NCBI RefSeq assembly: GCF_003946465.1
Contig: NZ_RHOL01000001.1
Location: 62,001-126,000, forward strand
Origin: Lacticaseibacillus hegangensis
Lineage (GTDB): Bacteria > Bacillota > Bacilli > Lactobacillales > Lactobacillaceae
Reading direction: 5' to 3'
Length of the DNA stretch: 64,000 nucleotides
Numbering within the stretch: position 1 is the first letter of the stretch; each line of letters opens with the position of its first letter. Shown here piece after piece: positions 32,469 through 42,643 of the stretch. The position numbers and the translations under genes were made by a program. The notes beneath the pieces were generated by a model. That model ran no database searches. It had not been told where the DNA came from and saw only the letters and a list, made by a program, of their open reading frames with translations.

Positions 32469-33869
32469 ATGGCACGTTCATCTTGCACCAGTATTTTGAT
32501 TGGCAAAAAAGCGACCGCTGACGGCAGCGTCATGATTGGCCGCAATGAGGACTCAAAAGCCGCCTGGCCCAAGCGCCTCGTCGTTCATCCGGAAACAAAC
32601 GGCACAGATCCGGTGCCGTTTGCATCCAAAGCCAACGGGTTCACGCTTTCCTTGCCCGCGCATGCGTTGAAGTACACCGCCACCCCGGAATGGACCGATC
32701 AGTACGGCCTGTTTGAAGAAGCCGGCATCAACCAAGTCGGCGTCGCGATGAGCGCCACCGAAAGTGCCTACGCGAACGCCCGGGTGCTGGCTGGCGACCC
32801 GTTCGTGCCCGATGGCATCTTGGAAGAAGCCATGGTGACAGTAATCCTGCCCTATTGCCACTCGGCGCGAGAAGGCGTCAAGCGGCTGGGCGAGATTATC
32901 TCCGCCCAAGGCACCGGTGAAGCCAATGGCGTGCTGTTTGCCGATCACGACGAAGCGTGGTACATGGAGATCGGCTCGGGCCACCACTGGGTTGCCGAGC
33001 GTATCCCGGATGACAGCTATGCCGTCGTGGCCAACCAGCTGAGCATCGAAGTGATCGATTTTAACAGTGCCGACTACCTCACCCGCCCCGGGCTTGCCGC
33101 CTTCGCCGAGGCCCATCACCTGTGGCAACCGGGCACGCCGTTTAATTTTCGCCGCCTTTTTGGCACAGATACGCCGTTTGATCGCACCTACAACACGGCG
33201 CGGGTGTGGGACGGCCAGCGCCGTCTGACGCCGAGCCGCGTCAGTGGCCCGATGGATGACCTGCCGTTCACCCTCAAGCCTGACCAGTTGCTGCATGTGG
33301 ATGATGCCTTTCGCGTGCTTGGCGGGCACTTTGAGGAGACGCCGTACGATCCGGTCGATCCCAGCGCTGCTGCCCCGCATCGCTTCCGCCCAATCAGCCT
33401 AGCCCGCACCCAGGAGAGTCACGTGCTCCAGCTGCGGCCGAATCTGCCCGAGGAGCTGGCGGGCATCCACTGGCAGGCCATGGGCGTGGCCGCAGAAAGC
33501 CAGTTCGTCCCGTTTTTTGCCGGCACCACCACCACGCCTTTGGACTACCAAGTCGGCGCGCTGCCGCCCAGTCCGGATTCCGCGTACTGGCAGTACAAGC
33601 TTGCCAGCGTCTTGATCGACGCCCACTACTGGCACTTCCAGCAGGCGCTGCAGCAAACCCAGTCGGCCACGCACGCAAAGCTGCTTGCCAATATCGCCCA
33701 AACCGATGCCCAAGCGAATACTGCCCCTGATTTGGCAGTGCTGGCCACCAGCGCGAGCGCGGCCAATGCAGCAATTGCTAAACAGGCTTGGCAAGCCTTC
33801 ACTGCGCGGCTGCTTCAAGAGTCGGCCGACCTCAGCCCATTGAACTTCAACACCGACGACCAGCTTTAA
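32469..33869 (+). CDS. pepD: Dipeptidase PepD, family C69 (Ntn hydrolase)
   Basis: Broad-specificity dipeptidase of lactic acid bacteria that finishes peptide breakdown in the cytoplasm; 466 residues. The nucleophile Cys6 is in MARSSCTSILIGKKATADGS, followed by the family block MIGRNEDSKAAWPKR. The start is the ATG after AAAGGA; the longer frame adds MNKERKQT upstream with no better site. Related C69 enzymes of lactobacilli are processed to expose the Cys, which would fit loss of residues 1-5. The gene is alone, between a divergent transporter-like gene and a hairpin. Confidence 0.92.
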   Translation: MARSSCTSILIGKKATADGSVMIGRNEDSKAAWPKRLVVHPETNGTDPVPFASKANGFTLSLPAHALKYTATPEWTDQYGLFEEAGINQVGVAMSATESAYANARVLAGDPFVPDGILEEAMVTVILPYCHSAREGVKRLGEIISAQGTGEANGVLFADHDEAWYMEIGSGHHWVAERIPDDSYAVVANQLSIEVIDFNSADYLTRPGLAAFAEAHHLWQPGTPFNFRRLFGTDTPFDRTYNTARVWDGQRRLTPSRVSGPMDDLPFTLKPDQLLHVDDAFRVLGGHFEETPYDPVDPSAAAPHRFRPISLARTQESHVLQLRPNLPEELAGIHWQAMGVAAESQFVPFFAGTTTTPLDYQVGALPPSPDSAYWQYKLASVLIDAHYWHFQQALQQTQSATHAKLLANIAQTDAQANTAPDLAVLATSASAANAAIAKQAWQAFTARLLQESADLSPLNFNTDDQL

Positions 33870-33876
33870 CGCAATT

Positions 33877-33911
33877 CAAAGGCGCCTCCTGCAATTGCAG
33901 AAGGCGCCTTG
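33877..33911. terminator. Bidirectional terminator hairpin between pepD and the Nif3 gene
   Basis: AAAGGCGCCTCCTGCAA then TTGCAGAAGGCGCCTT makes a long stem with one C-A mismatch and no extended loop; the centre CTGCAATTGCAG is a perfect palindrome. The two genes converge here. Confidence 0.7.
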
Positions 33912-33920
33912 TTTGCATGG

Positions 33921-34715
33921 TCAGATAAAGGTAAACGGATCGGTGTTCAGCGTCGACGCCACCACGTGCAGCGGCCAGTTGTTCTGCTCAGCCCAGCCGA
34001 TCAGCAGCTCGCGTACCTTATTTTTCATAATGGATTCGATATGATGGCCAGGGTCGATCACCGGCAAGTGATGCGCCAGCATGTCGTGGCCGGTGTGGTA
34101 ATAGACATCACCGGTGACGAACACATCGGCGCCGGCCTTCAGGGCATCCGGATAAAACTGGCCGCCGTCGCCACCGACAACTGCCACCGTTTGCACCGGC
34201 AGCGTCAGATCATCGGCAATCACGCGCAAGCCGTCAACGTTAAAGATGCTTTTCAGTTCCCGGGCAAACGCCTCGACCGTGGTTGCCGTCTTCAACTCGC
34301 CGACTCGGCCCATGTTCGCCTCATCGCCGGCCTCAATAAACGGCTTCACATCGGTCAGATGCATGGCTTCCGCCAGCCAGTCGTTCATCCCACCGTTGGC
34401 CCGATCTAGGTTGGTGTGCGCCGCGTAAACTAAAATATCATGCTTGGCGAGTTCACCGTACATGGCATTTTGCGGATCGGCGTAATTCAGATTCCGCGGG
34501 GCGTGAAACACCGCCGGATGATGGGCAAAAATCATGTCCGCGTTCAGCGCGATGGCCTCGTCAACTACCTCCGGCCGCACATCCAGCGTGACCAACACCG
34601 TATGAACGGCGCGGGTGCCATCCCCGATTTGGATGCCGACCGGATCCCCAGGCACCGCCAGGGTCTGCGGGGCAAATTGTTCAAATTGGGTAATGATATC
34701 ATTTCCGGTCAGCAT
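33921..34715 (-). CDS. Nif3-like dinuclear metal-centre protein (YqfO family)
   Basis: 264 residues. Metal-ligand blocks MIFAHHPAVFH (two His), VYAAHTNLD and the C-terminal VIDPGHHIES match the Nif3/YqfO/YbgI fold, a ring-shaped dinuclear metal protein. A GTP cyclohydrolase 1 type 2 label is common in databases but is not supported for this group. It overlaps trmK by 17 bases and shares its operon, as in B. subtilis (yqfN-yqfO). GGAGG precedes the ATG. Confidence 0.9.
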   Translation of the reverse strand: MLTGNDIITQFEQFAPQTLAVPGDPVGIQIGDGTRAVHTVLVTLDVRPEVVDEAIALNADMIFAHHPAVFHAPRNLNYADPQNAMYGELAKHDILVYAAHTNLDRANGGMNDWLAEAMHLTDVKPFIEAGDEANMGRVGELKTATTVEAFARELKSIFNVDGLRVIADDLTLPVQTVAVVGGDGGQFYPDALKAGADVFVTGDVYYHTGHDMLAHHLPVIDPGHHIESIMKNKVRELLIGWAEQNNWPLHVVASTLNTDPFTFI

Positions 34716-35406
34716 GACTTTCCTCCTTCAACAGCGCCAGGCGCGCCTGCTCCGCCGCAATTTTGGCTTCCGGCACAGCGCTGGCATTGGCCAGCCCCTG
34801 CAGGACGGCTTCCGTCTTTTCGATGTCCAGTGCCAACTGTTGCACAAATAACGCGCTGCGCTTGCGTCGCAGCACCGGCCCCATAATTAGGTCCGCTTCG
34901 GTGTAAGGCACCTGCGGCCGGGTCTGGCCGACACTCATCAGCGGATAGACGTGGCCGGCGTCTGCCACCAGATCCTCATCCAAAATGCCAAACTCGTGCG
35001 CAGCCAAAAAGCGGCGCAGTGCTTCGGCGTCACGGTTGGGCCCGAGAATCAACGTCTCGGTGCCATCCAGGTGCCCCATCCCGGCGTCAATGATCGACTC
35101 GATCAGTTGCCCGCCCATCCCGGCGATGTAAATTGTGTCTAAGGCGTCTGCCGCCGTCAGGCCCGCCAAGCCGTCTGCTTGCCGGACCACGATGCGGTCA
35201 ACCATTCCGGCGTCATGAATGTTAGCCTTGGCAATCGCAACCGGGCCCGCCCCAATGTCGCTGGCAACAGCAAAGTCGATCTGGCCGGTTTGGGCGAGAT
35301 AGATGGGGAGATAGGCGTGGTCGGTGCCGATGTCGGCGATGCGGCGGCCGTCGTTGTTCAACGCCGCTAAATGCGCAAGCCGTTTTGATAGATGAATCGG
35401 TGACAT
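34699..35406 (-). CDS. trmK: tRNA (adenine(22)-N1)-methyltransferase
   Basis: SAM-dependent methyltransferase that makes m1A22 in bacterial tRNAs; 235 residues. Motif I RIADIGTDHAYLPIYLAQ (about residues 20-37), motif II VASDIG, and the IAGMGGQLI block are typical for TrmK (YqfN). The start MSPIHLSKRLAHL at 35406 has AAAGGAG upstream; the longer frame runs back into the rpoD terminator. A minus-strand TATAAT (35425-35430) may be its -10 box. Order rpoD-trmK-nif3 is conserved in Firmicutes. Confidence 0.93.
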   Translation of the reverse strand: MSPIHLSKRLAHLAALNNDGRRIADIGTDHAYLPIYLAQTGQIDFAVASDIGAGPVAIAKANIHDAGMVDRIVVRQADGLAGLTAADALDTIYIAGMGGQLIESIIDAGMGHLDGTETLILGPNRDAEALRRFLAAHEFGILDEDLVADAGHVYPLMSVGQTRPQVPYTEADLIMGPVLRRKRSALFVQQLALDIEKTEAVLQGLANASAVPEAKIAAEQARLALLKEESHADRK

Positions 35407-35472
35407 GATCAAACTCCTTTGAGTATTATATGAGTCTAGTATACACGAACCAGCACTGCTGTCGCTGGCAAG

Positions 35473-35498
35473 CAAAAAGCGCCGGCCGCAGCCAGCGC
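35473..35498 (-). terminator. Terminator of rpoD
   Basis: On the minus strand GGCGCTGGC and GGCCGGCGC pair with one G-T, followed by TTTTTG. Immediately after the rpoD stop. Confidence 0.8.
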
Positions 35499-35506
35499 CT
35501 TGATTG

Positions 35507-36820
35507 CTATTCCAAAAAGTCCTTGAGCTGCTTGGAGCGGCTCGGGTGGCGCAGCTTGCGCAGGGCCTTGGCCTCGATCTGCCGGATCCGCTCACGCGTG
35601 ACGCCGAAGACCTTACCAACCTCTTCCAGTGTCCGGGTGCGGCCATCGTCGAGGCCGAAGCGTAGACGCAGCACGTTTTCTTCACGGTCAGTCAGCGTGT
35701 CAAGCACGTTTTCTAGCTGCTCCTTCAGCAGTTCGTAGCTGGCGTGATCCTCTGGCGAGGTCGCGTTGTCATCCTCGATGAAGTCGCCCAGGTGGGAGTC
35801 ATCCTCTTCCCCAATTGGGGTTTCAAGGGAAACTGGCTCTTGCGCGATTTTCAGGATTTCGCGCACCTTCTCGGTCGGCATATCCATCTCAGCCCCGATT
35901 TCTTCCGGCGTTGGTTCACGCCCGAGGTCTTGGAGCAGCTGACGCTGGATGCGAATCAGCTTGTTGATGGTTTCGACCATGTGGACCGGGATGCGAATCG
36001 TGCGGGCCTGATCGGCGATGGCACGGGTAATGGCCTGACGGATCCACCAAGTCGCGTAAGTCGAGAACTTGAAGCCCTTGCGGTAGTCAAACTTCTCGAC
36101 GGCCTTCATCAAACCCATATTCCCTTCCTGAATCAGATCCAGGAACTGCATCCCCCGCCCAACATAGCGCTTGGCGATGGACACGACCAGCCGCAGGTTT
36201 GCTTCGGCCAGCCGCTGCTTGGCTTCCTGATCACCTTGCTCGATCTTTAGGGCCAAATCGACTTCCTGGTCCGCCGTCAAAAGCGGCACGCGGCCGATTT
36301 CCTTCAGGTACATGCGCACAGGGTCGTTGATCTTGACGCCGGTTGGCGCGGACATGTCGGATAAGGCCTTCTTGGAAACCGGCTTTTCCTTCTTCAAGCT
36401 GGCTTCGGCCGGATCGCCGTTTTCATCCACGATCGAAATCCCGTTGTCTTCAAGCTGCTGCATCAGGTCATCGACGGCTTCGCTCTTCAGCGCGAATGGC
36501 TTGACGATTTGCTTGACCAGCTCTTCGTTGGTGATTTCTTTATCTTTCTTGTAGTCCTTGATCACCTTCTTGACTGCGGCATCGTATTTCTTGGTCTCTG
36601 CGTCAGTAGGCTTAGCACTAGTTTCCTTGGCTGATGCCTTTTTTGCCGCCGGCTTTTTGGCAGTGGACTTAGTCGCTGCCTTGGTGACGGTTTTTTTCGC
36701 CGCCGCGGTGGTAGCTTTGGTGCTGGAAGCAGGCGCCTTCTTGGCCGTGCGCTTGGCGGCTGGTTTGGCCTCAGTCGTCTTCTTGATGGTTTGTTTCTTT
36801 GCAGTTTCTTTTTCAGCCAT
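35507..36820 (-). CDS. rpoD: RNA polymerase primary sigma factor (sigma A)
   Basis: 437 residues. An unusual Lys/Ala/Thr-rich tail occupies residues 1-60 ([23 protein letters not shown]), followed by region 1.1 (about 65-130), region 1.2 ([17 protein letters not shown]), regions 2.1-2.4 with [20 protein letters not shown] and [20 protein letters not shown], region 3 and region 4.2 [29 protein letters not shown]. It contacts the -10 and -35 promoter boxes. GGAGG precedes the ATG by 7 bases. Follows dnaG by 19 bases in the conserved macromolecular synthesis operon. Confidence 0.97.
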   Translation of the reverse strand: MAEKETAKKQTIKKTTEAKPAAKRTAKKAPASSTKATTAAAKKTVTKAATKSTAKKPAAKKASAKETSAKPTDAETKKYDAAVKKVIKDYKKDKEITNEELVKQIVKPFALKSEAVDDLMQQLEDNGISIVDENGDPAEASLKKEKPVSKKALSDMSAPTGVKINDPVRMYLKEIGRVPLLTADQEVDLALKIEQGDQEAKQRLAEANLRLVVSIAKRYVGRGMQFLDLIQEGNMGLMKAVEKFDYRKGFKFSTYATWWIRQAITRAIADQARTIRIPVHMVETINKLIRIQRQLLQDLGREPTPEEIGAEMDMPTEKVREILKIAQEPVSLETPIGEEDDSHLGDFIEDDNATSPEDHASYELLKEQLENVLDTLTDREENVLRLRFGLDDGRTRTLEEVGKVFGVTRERIRQIEAKALRKLRHPSRSKQLKDFLE

Positions 36821-36839
36821 AAAAGTGCCTCCTATAACT

Positions 36840-38660
36840 TCATTCTTCAGCTGCAGTCTTAAGCTGACGCTGCAGCTGAATATACTTATCTAACAACGCG
36901 TCAACAGTGGCGTTATCGCCAAGCTGCTGCGCCTGGGCCAATTGCTGCTTCACGGCCTGAAGCGATCGTTTGACGCCGCCCTGCGCGATCGCTTGAATCA
37001 GCGCAGTGACGCCGTCATCATCCGTTTCAGGGTGATCCTCAAACTCGAGGGTCGCGACCGTGGGACTGGTTGCTGGATCCAAAGTATCGATAAATCCGGC
37101 GACCGTGGGTGACGGGTCGCTTTTGGCGTACGCGACCCAAGCATCAAACAACTGCTGGTACACGGCATCAGGAAACTGGAAGTCAGTTTGATGAAGCCGC
37201 GTGGCCACAGCTGACTGGTGGAAACTCAGCTGAAGCAGCTGGCGTTCGGCCTTTTCAAACCGGTCGTAATGTGGCGCGGCAACCGGCGGCGCGGCCGCCT
37301 GCTGGCCAAAGTCCTCCGGCGGCGGTGGCGGGGTACCCCAGTCTTCGCTAGTGGCCGGCTTTGGGTTGATTGATGGCAGCTGCTGGCGCAAGGTTTCGGC
37401 CGGGACCCCGGTCAAATCGCTCACCTGTTTGAGGTACAGGCTCTGCGCGACCGGCTCCCTTTCCTGGGCAATTTCCTTGAGAGCCGCATCGATGTACGCC
37501 AGCTTATCCTGGTCGGCGGTCAAATCACGGTCTTGCACCAGGTAGTTCAGGCGAAAGCCAATTGGCGTCAGCGTGTGTTGGACCTGCTTGGCAAACGCCT
37601 CAGCGCCCTTGGCCTGGATGAAGTCATCCGGGTCTTGACCATCAGGCAGCACCACCACGCCCACTTGCAGCTGCGGGTGGTCTTTTACCAGTGCCAGGGC
37701 GCGGTCTGCGGCGCTTTGGCCAGGAGCATCACCGTCGTAACAAATCGTGAGTCGCTTAGTCTGGCGGCTAATGATGCCGACCTGCTCCTGCGTCAAACTC
37801 GTGCCCATTGAGGCTATGCCGTTTGGCACCCCCGCCTGGTAGGCCGCAATCACATCCATGAACCCTTCAAACAGCAGCGCGCCGCTTTCCTTGAACGCAT
37901 TTTTGGCCTGATCGAGATTGAACAGCACGTCACGTTTGTTGAACAAGGCGGTTTCGGGGCTGTTCAGGTACTTGGCCTGACTGGCCTCTTTGGTGAGGAT
38001 GCGCCCGGAAAATCCGATCACGTCGCCGTACGCATCTTTCAGCGGGAACATGACGCGATCGTTGAAGCGATCAAACAGGTGCCCTTGATCATCCTCGACG
38101 AACAGCCCAGAGGCGCGCTCTTCGTCGTAACTGACATCGCGACTGTCCAAAAATTTCTTCATCAAGCTCCGGTCGGCGGGCACGTACCCGACTTCGAAGT
38201 GATCGATGGTGGCCTGGCTCAGTCCCCGGTTTGTGAGATACGCCAGCGCGGGCTCGCCACCCTTAGTGTTGACCAGCAGGTGGTGCATCATGTCGGTCAC
38301 TTCGCGCAGCAGTTGCTTTTGCCGCGTCTTCGCCGGGTCTTCCGGCTGGCGCGTTGGGGTCACCGTCACGCCCAGCGGGATGTTGGCAAACGCCGCGACC
38401 TTGGCCACGGCTTCAGGAAAGGTGACATGGTCATACTGCATGACGAAATCAAACACATTGCCGCCGCGCCCGCAGGAGAAACATTTAAACAGCTGCTTGC
38501 TTTCCGACACCGAAAACGAGGGGGTGTGCTCAGCCTGAAACGGGCACAAACCGAACAGATTTTGGCCTTGCTTGCGCAGCTGCACGACTTGGCCGATGTA
38601 ATCGGCAATATTCACGGTCGTGCGGACCTGATCGATCACTTCTTTCGGGATTCGAGCCAT
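36840..38660 (-). CDS. dnaG: DNA primase DnaG
   Basis: Makes RNA primers at the replication fork; 606 residues. N-terminal CHC2 zinc finger ([12 protein letters not shown] and [15 protein letters not shown]), then the DnaG core ([18 protein letters not shown]) and the TOPRIM domain with [15 protein letters not shown] and [16 protein letters not shown], with a C-terminal helicase-binding helical domain that here is less conserved and Pro/Ala-rich around residue 430-450. The start at 38660 has GGAGG 7 bases upstream; the longer frame begins in the untranslated leader. The dnaG-rpoD pair is the usual arrangement without rpsU, which sits elsewhere in this window. Confidence 0.96.
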   Translation of the reverse strand: MARIPKEVIDQVRTTVNIADYIGQVVQLRKQGQNLFGLCPFQAEHTPSFSVSESKQLFKCFSCGRGGNVFDFVMQYDHVTFPEAVAKVAAFANIPLGVTVTPTRQPEDPAKTRQKQLLREVTDMMHHLLVNTKGGEPALAYLTNRGLSQATIDHFEVGYVPADRSLMKKFLDSRDVSYDEERASGLFVEDDQGHLFDRFNDRVMFPLKDAYGDVIGFSGRILTKEASQAKYLNSPETALFNKRDVLFNLDQAKNAFKESGALLFEGFMDVIAAYQAGVPNGIASMGTSLTQEQVGIISRQTKRLTICYDGDAPGQSAADRALALVKDHPQLQVGVVVLPDGQDPDDFIQAKGAEAFAKQVQHTLTPIGFRLNYLVQDRDLTADQDKLAYIDAALKEIAQEREPVAQSLYLKQVSDLTGVPAETLRQQLPSINPKPATSEDWGTPPPPPEDFGQQAAAPPVAAPHYDRFEKAERQLLQLSFHQSAVATRLHQTDFQFPDAVYQQLFDAWVAYAKSDPSPTVAGFIDTLDPATSPTVATLEFEDHPETDDDGVTALIQAIAQGGVKRSLQAVKQQLAQAQQLGDNATVDALLDKYIQLQRQLKTAAEE

Positions 38661-38784
38661 CCGTGATCCTCCCTCCCATAGCGGTAAAAAGTCGCACTTC
38701 AAGGTTGAAATGCGACTTCGTTTTTGCCATTTACGACAGACTAATACAAGCTATAGTATAGCCGGTGTGCCGCGGAAAAGCAAG

Positions 38785-40851
38785 CTATTTAACGATGACG
38801 GCGGTGATGTCGCCAAACTGTTGAATGAGGCTGGCCAGCCCGGTCAGCTCGGCTAAGCGGTTGGTGCGGACCTGTTTATCATCAGCCATGATCATCGTTT
38901 CAGTAAAGTAATCGGTGATGACCGCGGTCAGCCCGCGCAGCGCCTGGTAATTCGCCTCACTCGGCTGGGCATCAAAGTCAGCCTTGACCGTGCTGACGGC
39001 GTCGTGGAGCGCCTTTTCGGTGCTGTTTTCAAACAACGCCACGTTGACCGCCACATTTTGTGGATCCTTGTCGGCAATCCGCAGCACGCGGCCGAGGGCT
39101 TCCATGGTCGCCTTAAAGTCAGGATCGTCCTGATGTGCAGTGAGGATCTTGGCGGCGTCGATCATCCCCGTGACGTCGACTGTTGGGGCGTTTTGCACGG
39201 CGTCCAAGATGTCGTGACGGATTTTGCCGGTGCCTAGGAACTGCCCCACGCGGTCGCGGAAAAAGTCAGCGACGGCGGCCTGATTCTTCCCCCAGTCGAG
39301 GCCGGCCAGCTGATCATTTTGGGTCAGCTGCGCGACGACCTGTTTCTGCAGTGCGGACACATCGAACTGCCAGTGCTGTGCGGCCACCATCCGGACGATG
39401 CCGTATGCCTGCCGGCGCAGCGCGTAAGGGTCGTTTGAGCCAGTCGGGATCAGGTCAACAGCAAAGAAGCTCATCACGGAGTCGAACTTGTCGGCGATTG
39501 CCAATAGCGTGCCGATTGTCGATTGCGGCAGTGCCCCGTCCGCAGAAATCGGTTCGTAGTGTTCGCGAATCGCCTGCGCGACGGCCGGATCCTCCCCGGC
39601 CAAGGTGGCGTAGACCTCGCCCATCACCCCTTGCAGCTCGGCAAATTCGCCAACCATCGCGGAGACTAGGTCAAATTTATAGATTGAAGCCGCCCGCAGC
39701 AGCTTCTGCTTGTCGGCGTCTGCAAGGCCCACGTGATCCGCCAGCAACCCGGCGATGGTCTTCACGCGTGCCATCTTCTCCGTCATCGACCCGATCTTGT
39801 CGTGGAAGCTGACGGTCTTCAGGCGATCCACAAACTGGGCGATTGTCTTCTTGCGGTCCTCCGCGTAGAAGAACGCGGCGTCTTCCAGGCGTGCCGTTAG
39901 GACCTTGACGTTCCCCCGGATCACATTGTCGAGGTGATCGGCGTTGCCGTTGCGGACCCCGATGAAGGCGTTGACCATTTTGCCTGCTTGGTCGCGGGCG
40001 TAAAAGTAGCGCTGGTTGTCCTTCATTGAGGTGATCAACACGGCTTCTGGAATTTCGAGGTATTTCTCGTCAAAGCGGCCCGCAAAGGCGGTTGGCCATT
40101 CAACCAGGTTGTTGACCTCTTCCAGTAAATCTTGATCCAGGTCGATCTGCCACTGGTTATCCGTGGCGATTTTCTCAATTTGGGCTTTGATCAAGGCCTT
40201 GCGCTCGTCGGCATCGACCAGTACCTTCTCGCCGCGCAGGGCTTCAACATAATCACTGGCCTGCTTCAAGTCGACAGGATGGCCAAGGAAGCGGTGACCT
40301 TCGGTGCGGCGGCCGGCCTTGATATCCAGCAGCTGCATCGGCACCACCTGGTCATCAAGCAGCGAAACCAGCCAGTGAATGGGCCGGATATACTCGAAAT
40401 CGTAGCTGCCCCACTTCATGCGGGTGGGGAAAGTCAAGCTCTTGATCACGTCGACCAGCCCAGGCAAAATCGCTGACGCGGGCTTGCCGGCTGTCTGCTT
40501 GTGCAGGTAAACGTACTCGATGCCTTTCAGTTCGCGGAACTCGATGTCATCAACGGTCATCCCCTGACCGCGCGTGAACCCGATGGCGGCCTTGCTCCAA
40601 TTGCCGGCCGCGTCCTGCGCGATTTTCTTGGCCGGGCCTTTGACGTCTTCTTCGGTATCTGCCTGCTTGGCCGCCAGACCCAACACTTCGATCGTCAACC
40701 TGCGCGGAGTGGAATAGGTGTTGATTGTTTCATAATCCAGGTGGTTGTCCTTGAGAAACTGGCCGGCTTTTTGCGCGAATTGCTTAACGCTTGGCGTGAC
40801 CACATGGGCGGGCATATCTTCCAAACCGATTTCTAGTAAGTATGTTGCCAT
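38785..40851 (-). CDS. glyS: Glycyl-tRNA synthetase beta subunit
   Basis: Beta subunit of the alpha2-beta2 GlyRS; 688 residues, the normal length. Start [18 protein letters not shown], then EVEWPTAFAGRFD-like and SMKDNQRYFYARD blocks, HD-domain-like region, the DALP/anticodon region with ADKFDSVMSFFAVDLIPTGSNDPYALRRQAYGIVRM, and the C-terminal DALR domain. It starts on the last base of the glyQ stop codon (TAATG), so translation is coupled. Controlled by the T-box upstream of glyQ. Confidence 0.97.
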   Translation of the reverse strand: MATYLLEIGLEDMPAHVVTPSVKQFAQKAGQFLKDNHLDYETINTYSTPRRLTIEVLGLAAKQADTEEDVKGPAKKIAQDAAGNWSKAAIGFTRGQGMTVDDIEFRELKGIEYVYLHKQTAGKPASAILPGLVDVIKSLTFPTRMKWGSYDFEYIRPIHWLVSLLDDQVVPMQLLDIKAGRRTEGHRFLGHPVDLKQASDYVEALRGEKVLVDADERKALIKAQIEKIATDNQWQIDLDQDLLEEVNNLVEWPTAFAGRFDEKYLEIPEAVLITSMKDNQRYFYARDQAGKMVNAFIGVRNGNADHLDNVIRGNVKVLTARLEDAAFFYAEDRKKTIAQFVDRLKTVSFHDKIGSMTEKMARVKTIAGLLADHVGLADADKQKLLRAASIYKFDLVSAMVGEFAELQGVMGEVYATLAGEDPAVAQAIREHYEPISADGALPQSTIGTLLAIADKFDSVMSFFAVDLIPTGSNDPYALRRQAYGIVRMVAAQHWQFDVSALQKQVVAQLTQNDQLAGLDWGKNQAAVADFFRDRVGQFLGTGKIRHDILDAVQNAPTVDVTGMIDAAKILTAHQDDPDFKATMEALGRVLRIADKDPQNVAVNVALFENSTEKALHDAVSTVKADFDAQPSEANYQALRGLTAVITDYFTETMIMADDKQVRTNRLAELTGLASLIQQFGDITAVIVK

Positions 40852-41750
40852 TAGTCTGCCTCCTCTACTTGGTGCTTCAAAAGCGGGAAGCCCAGCTTCT
40901 TGCGCTCTTCAACAAACGCCCGCGCGACCTTGTGCGCCATCTTGCGAATCCGGCTGAGATAGCCGGCTCGTTCGGTGACCGAAACCACGCCGCGCGCATC
41001 CAACAGGTTGAAGGTGTGGCTGCATTTCAAGATGTAGTCATAAGCCGGGTGCACGAGCCCGAGATCCATCAGGCGCCAAGCCTCTTTTTCGTACGCATCA
41101 AAGAACTTCAGCAGCATGTCCTGGTCGGACTCTTCAAAGGAGTACTTGGAGTGCTCGTATTCTGGTTCCTTGAAAATGTCGCCGTACAGCACACCGTCGC
41201 CCCATTCGAGGTCGAACACCGAATTCACGTCCTGAATGTAGGACGCCAGGCGCTCCACCCCATAGGTGATCTCGCTGGTCACCGGTGAGACTTCAAGGCC
41301 GCCAACGACTTGGAAGTAGGTAAACTGGCTGACTTCCATGCCGTCAAGCCAAACTTCCCAGCCAACCCCGGCGCAGCCCATTGACGGGTTCTCCCAGTTA
41401 TCTTCAACAAAGCGAATGTCGTGTTCGAGCGGGTCGATGTTCAAAGCGCGCAGCGAATCCAGGTAATAGTCCTGAATATTCTCCGGCGACGGCTTCATCA
41501 CGACCTGGAACTGGTGGTGTTGGTACAAGCGGTTCGGGTTTTCCCCGTAGCGGCCATCGGCAGGCCGCCGGGACGGCTCAACATACGCCGCGGCCCACGG
41601 CTCCGGGCCGATGGCGCGCAGGAACGTGTAGGGACTCATGGTGCCGGCCCCTTTTTCTGTGTCATAGGCCTGCATCAGCATGCAGCCCTTGTCAGCCCAG
41701 AAGTTTTGCAGGGTCTGAATCATTTTCTGGACACTCATTTTCTTGCTCAT
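40851..41750 (-). CDS. glyQ: Glycyl-tRNA synthetase alpha subunit
   Basis: Catalytic alpha subunit; 299 residues. Signature blocks [27 protein letters not shown] (class II motif region), [45 protein letters not shown] and [13 protein letters not shown]. The start MSKKMSVQ at 41750 follows AGAGGA; the longer frame covers the T-box terminator. The gene is followed by glyS with a one-base overlap. Confidence 0.97.
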   Translation of the reverse strand: MSKKMSVQKMIQTLQNFWADKGCMLMQAYDTEKGAGTMSPYTFLRAIGPEPWAAAYVEPSRRPADGRYGENPNRLYQHHQFQVVMKPSPENIQDYYLDSLRALNIDPLEHDIRFVEDNWENPSMGCAGVGWEVWLDGMEVSQFTYFQVVGGLEVSPVTSEITYGVERLASYIQDVNSVFDLEWGDGVLYGDIFKEPEYEHSKYSFEESDQDMLLKFFDAYEKEAWRLMDLGLVHPAYDYILKCSHTFNLLDARGVVSVTERAGYLSRIRKMAHKVARAFVEERKKLGFPLLKHQVEEAD

Positions 41751-41771
41751 TGCTTCCTCTTTTCTGGTCAT

Positions 41772-41967
41772 GAAAAAAGCGCCTCTATGCCAAAATCAGC
41801 ATAGGGACGCTTGCGCGCGGTTCCACCCTACTTCAAGTCAGAGACTTGCCCTTACTTAAACATGGCTCGAAAACGCCCGTCGCAGCTCGGCCGGCAGGGC
41901 TTTCACTGTCCCCTGCTCGCTGCATGGCCCATGGCCTGCGACGCTTTTTCTCATCACCGATTCAATT
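41772..41967 (-). promoter_or_regulatory. T-box riboswitch leader of glyQS (Gly)
   Basis: Binds uncharged tRNA-Gly and prevents termination when glycine is short. Visible on the minus strand: stem I with GTCGCAG and CTGCGAC arms and the distal GCGAGCAGGGGACAGTG AAAGC block; GGC at 41875-41877 just after the stem arm (specifier for Gly); T-box AGGGTGGAACCGCG (41816-41829); and the terminator GCGTCCCTATGC/GCATAGAGGCGC with six T (41772-41810), which competes with the antiterminator. Confidence 0.93.
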
Positions 41968-41973
41968 GCATTA

Positions 41974-42001
41974 AGTATAGCACGCCCCACCTGCTGGTCA
42001 A
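41974..42001 (-). promoter_or_regulatory. Promoter of glyQS
   Basis: TTGACC (41996-42001), 16-base spacer, TATACT (41974-41979) on the minus strand. It starts only three bases from the stop of the LOG-family gene. Confidence 0.75.
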
Positions 42002-42003
42002 GT

Positions 42004-42576
42004 TCAGCCCTGTTTAGGATAGGTGCGAAGAACCGGCGGCGTGTAGTGGTCGATGAACTGCCCAAGGGCGGACAAGTCCGCCGTGAACAACAGTTTACTG
42101 CGATCCGCCGCGGACAGAAACCCTTTTTCGACCATCTGATCGTAAAAGGTCGCCAGGGAATCGTAATAATGCGCCACGTTGTAAAACGCACAGGGACTGG
42201 CGTTATCGCCCACCCGCGCCCAGGAGAAGGCCTCGCTGATCTCCTCCAGCGTGCCGGCCCCGCCAGGCAGCGCCACGCAGGCGTCCGCCAAAGCCAGCAT
42301 TCGCTTCTTGCGCGCCGCCATGTCCGAAACGACCTCAAGGTTCTGTAATCCGGCCAGGGCCGCGCCGCGCGCATACAGATTCTCCGGCATCACCCCGTGC
42401 ACCGTGCCGCCGGCCGAGAGCACGGCCTCGGCCAGCGTCTTCATCAGGCCGACGCCACCGCCGCCGTACACTAACTCAAACTGGTTTGCGACCAGCCACT
42501 CGCCCAGTTCACGGGCCGCCTGCTCATAGACTGGGCCGCCTGAATAGGCCCCACAATACACCGCCATTTTTCTCAT
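42004..42576 (-). CDS. LOG-family protein (TIGR00730)
   Basis: 190 residues with the LOG/lysine decarboxylase-like signature PGGAGTLEEISEAF near residue 95 and the YGGGGVGLM nucleotide loop. In other bacteria and plants this family hydrolyses nucleoside 5'-monophosphates to the base and ribose 5-phosphate (cytokinin-activating phosphoribohydrolase); the old name lysine decarboxylase is wrong. Start MRKMAVYCG at 42576 has GGAGG upstream. Its physiological role in lactobacilli is unknown. It is close to the following glyQS promoter but on the same strand with no shared function evident. Confidence 0.88.
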   Translation of the reverse strand: MRKMAVYCGAYSGGPVYEQAARELGEWLVANQFELVYGGGGVGLMKTLAEAVLSAGGTVHGVMPENLYARGAALAGLQNLEVVSDMAARKKRMLALADACVALPGGAGTLEEISEAFSWARVGDNASPCAFYNVAHYYDSLATFYDQMVEKGFLSAADRSKLLFTADLSALGQFIDHYTPPVLRTYPKQG

Positions 42577-42643
42577 TGCGCCACCTCCGCTGCCAGAATA
42601 CCACAAAACCCGCAGTCATTAAGCCTGCGGGTCCTGTCAAACA

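Noticed and set aside
34699-35685. Longer N-terminal form of TrmK
   Set aside because: The extra 90 codons cross the rpoD terminator and its putative promoter; the RBS supports 35406.
36600-36790. Separate histone-like gene
   Set aside because: The Lys/Ala-rich stretch is in frame with rpoD and is its N-terminal tail.
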